Both the position numbers and the translations under genes were made by a program. The notes under the pieces are model-generated. The model worked only from the letters and a program-made list of their open reading frames with translations. It was not told the origin of the DNA and ran no database searches. From Viridothelium virens (lineage: Eukaryota > Ascomycota > Dothideomycetes > Trypetheliales > Trypetheliaceae): DNA of 64,000 bases. This document shows, one piece after another, positions 57,536 to 64,000 of this stretch. Position 1 is the stretch's first letter. Each line of letters opens with the position of its first letter. The stretch spans positions 558,001 to 622,000 of the forward strand of contig ML991773.1 in assembly GCA_010094025.1 (NCBI GenBank), given 5' to 3'.

Positions 57536-58096
57536 ATGGCGGAAACATTACCACCGTCAATATCTGTCTCGCTTTCTATCGATCCACCGAGCTTTTCTCC
57601 AGGTGCAGCTGTCAACCTTACTGTGACAGCAGTCTCTCACGCTTGGACGCCAATAACAATCTTTACCTGGCCAAGTATATTTAATCTCGATCTCGCCCAG
57701 AAGTGGGCAAATTTTACCTGCGTAGATCTAAACACTGCTATCCCTTTGCATCTCGAACTCACCAAAGGTCCAAAACGGCCCGGCTTTAGTCGCGAGTTAG
57801 GCGGCAGAGACGATGCCTACTTTTGTACCTTGGAGCCTGAAGAGTCAGTGACATTTCAAGCGTCTTTCAAGTTGGCGTCTAGGACGACTGAAGGACCACA
57901 TGCGATTGTACCGGGACATAGGTATCGATTTGGCGTAAGAGAGGGCGAGAATGTGGAATGGTGGAGGGCAGGAAAGAGGGAAGATGTAATGTCGCGGCCT
58001 GGAGAGGAGTCGGGTTTGGGAGATGCCAGCGGGATGCCCATAGTTTTGTACCCGGTTGAGGCGATTGAATTTGAGATAAAGGAGCAAGAAGAGTAG
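57536..58096 (+). CDS. Unrecognised small protein, probably beta-rich
   Basis: A single-exon gene of 186 residues with a good start context (ATCATGGCG). Its composition and order look like a real protein: alternating hydrophobics in SISVSLSIDPPSFSPGAAVNL and TAVSHAWTPITIFTWPSIFN suggest a beta-sandwich. ESVTFQASFKL and VPGHRYRFGVREGENVEWWRAGKRE continue the same style. The C-terminus is acidic (EFEIKEQEE). No signal peptide or membrane span is visible. I do not recognise the family; similar small ascomycete proteins without known function exist. It converges with RSM23. Confidence 0.7.
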   Translation: MAETLPPSISVSLSIDPPSFSPGAAVNLTVTAVSHAWTPITIFTWPSIFNLDLAQKWANFTCVDLNTAIPLHLELTKGPKRPGFSRELGGRDDAYFCTLEPEESVTFQASFKLASRTTEGPHAIVPGHRYRFGVREGENVEWWRAGKREDVMSRPGEESGLGDASGMPIVLYPVEAIEFEIKEQEE

Positions 58097-58339
58097 AGAA
58101 GGTGCTGTTCAGTGATTGATCAGTTCAGTAGACATCAAGGGCACTCTGGGGTTGCTGCTAAGCGTGTAGTAATTCTCGAATTTGCCTCTGCGTATCAATA
58201 AAGATAACCTTGTGCGCCGGGTTTTTGTACTGCTTCTTAGGTCTGCAAGACAACGGTGACTAATGACCGTAAAAGCTGAAAGAGGGGAACGGGATAAAGA
58301 ATCAATCAAGGGTATTATACAACGATAACGTACATATGC

Positions 58340-59788
58340 TCACGGCCTCATGCGCAGTGCTCCTCTTTCTAGCTCGCCAATAATGCCGCCTCCGGAGATA
58401 GTCCATTTCTCTGCCACTAATCGCTGGTCCACGGCTTGTCTGAGCATACCACTAGCAGCGTAATACTCCAGTATCCCCCTGGCCTCATCCCTACTTAAGC
58501 CCTTTATGTCGAAAACCTCAAGATCAGCCATACTCTGCAGACTTCGTTCGTCCCCGGGCCTGTAGGGATCCCACTGTGGAACCGCTTCGCCTGTCAGACC
58601 CTGTATTCGAGCTTCTGACTGTCGAATGGCCAAGTCTAAGATAGGACTGGACGGTTTGTTGGACCCAGTTGTTGCGGCCATCACTAGACCACCATTGGGT
58701 AGGGTACGAGCGCCAGAAAGATGGTCTACAAAATGACGGACAAGAGAGAGATCATGAGCATGAACGGGTTTCAGGTCTCGACCGAGATACTCAGAATGGC
58801 GCATGATGAAATTCAAATTGTCAAGAGTGAAGAGAATAGGTGGTCTTCCAGGGCCGGTTAATTCAGCCCACAAGCTCAGGAAAATGGGCCAAGCCAAATC
58901 CAAGTCCTTGGCTCCAAGGTCAGCGAATCGGTCCAGAGATATATTAGACTGAACTGGTATAGACAAGTCGTGTTGCATCGAGAGCTGTAATTGGGAGAGG
59001 ACGCCGGCGTTTGCTTTAGCGATTTGAGCGAGAAAATTTGCAACATAGGACCGTTGTATGTATTGCTGTGGAGATGTGCCGGGAACGGGCGCATATTCGG
59101 TGTGAGCATTAGTTAGATCCTTGGCTATAATCACAGTCAGAGATTTCACTAGGGATTACGATTCGAGGTGGGAATGCAAACCATCCGGTATGTTTATTAC
59201 AATCCATTTTTTCATAAATGCGATCGCCATTGCCTGCAATAACATCACAGACTTCCCGGTTCCTTTTTCACCTGCTAAAACCATTCTGCGTGTCTCAGGA
59301 CTTTTGAGTTTCGCCAGATCCGTCATAATTTGTGCTAGTCGAATGCTTTGCTCCCTCCATAGGACTGAGGCGCTCCTGAACATGCGCCATCCTTGCGTCG
59401 GCTTAAATGCCTCCACAGCACGCAATGAGTCTACAACCGGTCCAGGAAGACCAAACATTTGACATCTGGAGCTCTCCTTTCCTATGGCTTTGGCATCCAA
59501 ATCCTCCAATCCACTGACCTCCAAGGCATTTGTGTTGCTTAGCACCACTCTCTTCCGCAGTGCTTTCCGTTCACCTGGTGCAGGAGGTCTTCCAGCAGAT
59601 TGGCGGGCAGCTTTCAAGTTCCTTATAGCCTTCTTGCCCTTTCTGGGTGGGCCGGACGCTGCGAGACATGCTGTTGTGGAAAAGGACGCAGGTTGCGCCG
59701 GTCGAAAAGGCAGGACGTCCCATTGAGACTTCGGAAGACCTGTAGATGACCGTGTTGCAACAGCGAGTATGCCTCTTGAAGGTGGCAT
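58340..59788 (-). CDS. RSM23: Mitochondrial small-subunit ribosomal protein S29 (DAP3 family)
   Basis: The GTP-binding protein of the mitochondrial small ribosomal subunit, called Rsm23 in yeast and DAP3 in animals. Exons 59182-59788 and 58340-59124 give 463 residues. The N-terminus MPPSRGILAVATRSSTGLPK is basic and fits a mitochondrial presequence. Walker A is GEKGTGKSVMLLQA near residue 173. WIVINIPDAKDLTNAHTEYAP spans the splice. Later blocks are PILFTLDNLNFIMRHSEYL, a Walker B-like stretch, and MAATTGSNKPS. The intron begins GTTTGC, a less common donor, and its acceptor is TTATAG. The ATG at 59788 is chosen because the frame above it offers only a TTG. It is divergent from RRS1 with about 180 bases between the starts. 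Confidence 0.93.
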
Positions 59789-59970
59789 CTTTGACAATTA
59801 TAGGTAGGGTATTGACAAGGACTTGAAGCGTGACTTTTTTCGAGATGCGCGACCACGGAGGTGAGCTCTGCTTCCGAGCGGTAAAACTCCGGCAATCGAA
59901 TTTATCACAAGATTTTGATCTTGATGATCTTGTACGGAATCCAATTCAGTTCCACTTGATGGTGATTCAA

Positions 59971-60922
59971 ATGGCTTCGATGATTGAGACAAGCGCTGCG
60001 ACGACAGAGATTGATACAAATGGTGGTGTGTCTCTAGCCGCTGTCGCAGAACTACAATCAAAGCCTGAGGACGAGGGCGACATGGAAATGTTCGAGGGAT
60101 TTGAAGATGAAGACGAGGATGAAAATGAAGAGGAAGAGGAAGAGGACGACGACGACGACGCAGAGATGAGCGCCACACTCGAGCAAACAGACATCGCAGA
60201 CGGCTCCGACGAAAACATAGAACGAGCAAGTAAAGCTCTCCCGCAGCTCGATCCAGAAGCTATATGGATCCCACCTGTAAATTCGTACGGCGCCCTTTAG
60301 TCTCTTCTCGGTCCCTCACATCCCACTTACACCCTTTTCTTGCAGTTCGATAGCCCAACACGAACTCTACACAACCAAGCCCACCCCCTACACCTACGAC
60401 CTCGGCAACCTCACCGTCTACGACCCCAACCCTCTTCCCCCCTTCCCTACCAACGCCGACCTCGACTCCACCGCGCGCGCCGCCGCCCAATCTCTCATCG
60501 CCGAACTCCTCACCACCCGGCCTATACGGCGTAGCGCCGACTCCGTCCTGATCAACCTCCCCGCGCCGACGACACCTCTGCCGCGGGAGAAGTCGCTGCC
60601 GTCTGCGAAACCGAAGACGAAGTGGCAGGAGTTCGCGGAGAAGAAAGGGATCGCGCCGAAGCGGAAGAGCGAGAGGGCGAATCTGGTGTTTGACGAGGAG
60701 AGGAAGGAGTGGGTGCCGAAGTGGGGCTATAAGGGGAAGAATAAAGAGGCGGAGGGGGAGTGGTTGGTGGAGGTGGATCCGGAGAAGGAGGAGAGGGATG
60801 GGGAGGCGGGGGATAAGCGGAGGGAGGGACGGGCGGCGAGGAAGGAGAGGATTAAGAGGGAGGAGAGGAAGAGGAGGGCGAATGAAAGGAGGGCGGTGCA
60901 GGGAAAGGGTCTCGCTTCGTGA
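59971..60922 (+). CDS. RRS1: Ribosome biogenesis regulator Rrs1 with acidic N-terminal extension
   Basis: Rrs1 works with Rpf2 to bring the 5S RNP into the pre-60S particle in the nucleolus. Exons 59971-60284 and 60346-60922, with a 61-base intron in phase 2, give 296 residues. The family core is in exon 2: LYTTKPTPYTYDLGNLTVYD, TTPLPREKSLP, KWQEFAEKKGIAPKRKSERA, LVFDEERKEWVPKWGYKGKN and a Lys/Arg/Glu-rich C-terminal helix. The N-terminus is unusual, an acidic run of about 30 Asp/Glu (DEDEDENEEEEEEDDDDD), making the protein longer than yeast Rrs1 (203 residues). The start at MASMIETS has Kozak-like context (CAAATGG). The frame is open further upstream to an ATG at 59845, so the start could be earlier. 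An alternative donor at 60229 would remove part of the acidic region. Confidence 0.88.
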
Positions 60923-61607
60923 AGTGCGTAGAGCAAGAATGCGAGTTACTGATGATATATTGATGTTGCATGGGTGGCGTTGGGTAGGCTGCATGTACCT
61001 TTCGGATCGATACCCTCACCAGGGAGTGAAAGAAATGTTAGTACCGTCAGAGGCAGCCGATTTTTTGACTGTATGCTCCAGGGTTCCTCAGCAACATCTA
61101 TCTGATTTGAGGGTTGGGGAAAGAGCTAGCATGACATCAAATAAGGACTGCTAGAAATCTCTTCGAGTCTTGTTTTAGCTTTATGTGACTCCTCAGGCTC
61201 TCGGCATAATCTCGAGGCTCATATAGTCTACCGACACTGTTTACTGCGCTCCTTTGTGCCCTGGACGAATGGCATGTTGCTCCAGGACAAGAGAAAAAAG
61301 ACGTTTCTCAAAACATATGTTCGCGAATGTTTCGTTGATCCAGCCTTCCTATCTTACAATAACTATTCACCTGGTTCTACCCATCCTCCGTCGTCGACAC
61401 CAAATCGCCACGCTAATGAGACGCTGGAAGAAAAAGGAAAGGCAAACAACCCAATCTGCAGAGACCGACCGCAACATGAGCAAAACTCAAGGAAACCTGT
61501 GATGACCCGTGCAAGACATGTCCTCCAAACAAGTGTGAACTGGGTATTGGCAACTCCATAAATAATAGATACTGTCGAAATGGCGTAAATGTGGCCCTGT
61601 TGAAAGT
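60923..61607. other. Convergent 3' flanks of RRS1 and the RhoGAP gene
   Basis: These 685 bases between converging genes contain short plus-strand ORFs (for example 61256-61561) without conserved content. No RNA gene or repeat is seen. Confidence 0.45.
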
Positions 61608-63814
61608 TCACTCTAGTCCTCCTATCGGCGATAATGGCTTCATGGGTGATAGTGAGGGAATCTTCGAATGAGACTTGAGCTGTTCGTAGCTCTGCACGCT
61701 TTGCGTCGGCGTCACGGTATCATCCTCATTTCTGCCCTCCCACGCTCTTTCCCTTTGCAACCGTCTCTCACGCTCGTCTTCACGTTCTCGTCCACTCCTT
61801 CCGCTGCCACTCCGTCCGATCTGATCGATTGGAGGCGGCCGGTGCTTTTCCGCCTTGTCTGGAGTTGACCTGCCTGTCTCCGTCGAGCGGGCGGTAGGTG
61901 TGGACCGTCCTGTTGGCGTTGAGGATCTACCGGTGATAGAGGGCCTGCTACTTCCCGCAGAGGACAGTGCTCGTTCATCCTGAATATATGGGGTCGAGCT
62001 CTTGCTAACAGTACTCGGAGGGGGCTGCGGTTGATTGTCTAGGATAGCGTACTCCCGTTGTAAGTAGTCCTTTTCAGTCCAACAGCCCTGCCAGCAGTTG
62101 CGCCAGTCGCAGACTAGGAATTGAAAGCAGGTAATGTTCATCTTCATGCAGGGCTGAAAGCAGATGCACAGGTTGCGAAAGTCCATTTTGTTGACGTTGG
62201 CGTATGAATGAAGGAGGGAGATATGGCAGGTAATGGCAAAGAGGAGGTAATAGTTGAAGGGTGGTAGCTTTGAAAGCTCATCTTTCAACAACTGAGGCGT
62301 CGCTGTGGCACCAGCGCACTCTCTGTGTATCTTATCTTGGATTTCTTGTGGCAAGATATCACCAGGCAAGTCCCTAAGCCAGGCTTTAAACATGGAGCCA
62401 ATGATATTGGGATCATATAGCTCTTTCTCTTCGAACAAGTTTATGTCGAGCTCTGTGAAGCATATCAGCTAAAGGTGAGGATCAAGAAAAGGGAGTTGCT
62501 CTAGGTACCTCGATCAAAACGATACTGCCAGTGCTTGATCTTCGGACCGCTACCTGGCACCCGATAGAGACCTTCTTCCTCGCAGCCCTTCATGTTCAGG
62601 TAGCTGTAGGAATTATTAGCACGTCAGCAATAAACCGGGAACAGAAGACCTACTCAATACATCGCCACGGTAGCGCAGGCATCCAGAACTCCGTTTTGTC
62701 CTTGCAGTCCGCTAGTCTTTTTGATATCCGCGTGATCCTCGTCTGCTCTACGAGCGGTAGCGTGATGACCTTGCAAACGTAGTCCATTTCGTTGACGGGC
62801 TCCCTCTCCGTGCTACTACCGCTCCTCGTAAGTTTGTTGAGAAACTTTCCGGCCTTGCCAATGCCCTCGGCGGTCTTGGTCCCGACCCTGTTCATGTTCG
62901 AGAGGAAATGTGCTCCGGAACCATCTTTGAACGACGACGACGGTCCTGTAGGATCTTTCCTGTCTCTCGTAGCACTTGCACCGTCGTCTTCAGAATCACC
63001 TGCACCATAACGGTCGACTGATCGGTTGCGAGGTTTTGATTCCATCATTTCCTTGAAACCTCGATCCGGCTTATCCAAAGGCGCCGTTCTCAACCCGGCC
63101 GAATCTGTCGCGGAGTTCGAAGTAGACCTATCCATCTCTTTGCCGTTCACTGGAGTAGATGGTGTCAAAGGCTTTGAGCGATTGTTGGTGTTGAGCGAAG
63201 CATCATCGGTGCGGATCGAACGACTGCGAAGAATATTGAAGCGGGCTTTATTATGAGGTCTCTTCGAATGAGGTTGGTGGGGTCCATCTGTGACCATATA
63301 CGGCACGCTGCTCGATTTGGTTGTTTTCCCTGGGTCTTGGTTTTCGAGCTGAATACTGGACGCTAAACCTGAAATAGAGTTCAGCGAAATGCTCTTGCAA
63401 AATGCGAGGCTAATACATACTGCCTGTGGATTCGTTCGGCTTATTGACCGAGCTGACCAATTCAGGCGTTGAACCAGATCCACGTCCGCGCACATAAATT
63501 GAATTTGGTTCTGGAGGCTTCTCTATTGGGACCTGTCGTATCGTATTTTCAAAGGCTGGTAGTCGATTGGATGACTTGGAGGCTTTCGGAAGAGTGAAGA
63601 AGGATTTTGATCGCGCATGGTCATGACCAGGCGATGAAGGAGATTTGACCTCTCCCATTCCAGGTGATCCTCCGTTCTGGTTTACGAAATTCTGAGGGCT
63701 GGTGGATGGTGTGTATGAGCTAGCCGGACTGCGTGGGCTGCGTGGTGATTGCAGACTCTCCTTTCCATCTGTCTGCTTGGCGATATTGACTGAGAGATCG
63801 TTGTGTTTCGGCAT
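61608..63814 (-). CDS. RhoGAP-domain protein
   Basis: A GTPase-activating protein for Rho/Cdc42-type GTPases, which steer polarity and wall growth. Exons 63421-63814, 62654-63368, 62509-62603 and 61608-62452 give 682 residues. The first 300 residues are disordered and Ser/Pro-rich, with KSFFTLPKASKSSNRLPAF and a basic stretch. The RhoGAP domain begins around residue 335 (VCKVITLPLVEQTRIT). The arginine finger is in EEEGLYRVPGSGPKIKHWQ at about residue 384, produced by joining exons 2 and 3. NIIGSMFKAWLRDLPGDILP and MDFRNLCICFQPCMKMN complete the domain, the latter replacing the usual NLAIVFAPTL with a divergent form. The C-terminus is again Ser/Thr/Pro-rich, with repeated GRS(S/T)TPTGRSTP-like units. 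The ATG at 63814 starts the frame. Confidence 0.92.
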
Positions 63815-64000
63815 GGCGGTAGAATGTGGTGCAGGTACGGGACAAAATTAACAGTGAATACGAGGAGTCTCCTCTGCAGCCGCTTGCCGATCGCTTAGGC
63901 TGGAGACCTGACAATTAGTCGATAGGCAGTCACTTAGGCAATCATGCCGAACATTCAGCCGCGATATAACTCCTGCAGGAACTTCCTAGCGCTGTGTATG
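63815..64000 (-). promoter_or_regulatory. Upstream region of the RhoGAP gene
   Basis: The last 186 bases of the window lie upstream of the RhoGAP start. No further gene is visible. Confidence 0.35.

Overview
The window reads as nuclear DNA of a filamentous ascomycete (Pezizomycotina). Most genes carry short spliceosomal introns (about 50-70 bases, GT..AG, CTAAC/CTGAC-like branch sites). The proteins include fungus-specific families: SIN-type Cdc14, Zn2Cys6 regulator, GtaA glutaminase, aspzincin protease, NACHT-ankyrin receptor and Gpi11. I cannot fix the class from the sequence alone. Exon borders below were worked out by eye from splice signals, reading phase and family conservation.

Layout. 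1-9.4 kb is housekeeping: the tail of an unknown protein, transketolase, a Bmt6-type 25S rRNA methyltransferase, Cdc14 (SIN) and geranylgeranyl diphosphate synthase. 9.9-18.9 kb holds NHP2, a secreted GH43 hydrolase, GPI11, a frameshifted SDR and an HCS1-type helicase. 20.4-25.7 kb holds a large disordered coiled-coil protein and a Zn2Cys6 regulator. 25.7-30.9 kb has no convincing gene, but carries two copies of one small inverted-repeat DNA element (MITE) and a perfect hairpin. 30.9-36.9 kb holds a C2H2 regulator, a thiol peroxidase, NTH1 and a FAM32A-like protein. 38.3-44.7 kb holds a membrane-anchored pepsin-like protein lacking one catalytic Asp, RPL22, RRD2, translin and a U2 snRNA gene. 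45.2-51 kb holds a short ORF of doubtful status, GtaA and a 2.9-kb gene-poor stretch. 51-55.6 kb is a NACHT-ankyrin NLR. 55.9-64 kb holds a frameshifted aspzincin protease, a small unknown protein, the divergent pair RSM23/RRS1 and a RhoGAP.

How the genes fit together. Ribosome biology is over-represented: BMT6, NHP2, RPL22, RSM23 and RRS1. Splicing and RNA handling are represented by U2 and translin. Secreted or surface functions (GH43, GtaA, aspzincin, pepsin-like protein, NLR) lie next to the gene-poor stretches. Several divergent pairs share short promoters: NTH1/FAM32A, RPL22/RRD2 and RSM23/RRS1. I see no coherent metabolite cluster, CRISPR array, tRNA or rRNA gene. The most distinctive items are the MITE pair in opposite orientation, the U2 gene, the GC-AG intron in translin, the NLR, the pepsin-like protein without its first Asp, and the two frameshifted genes.
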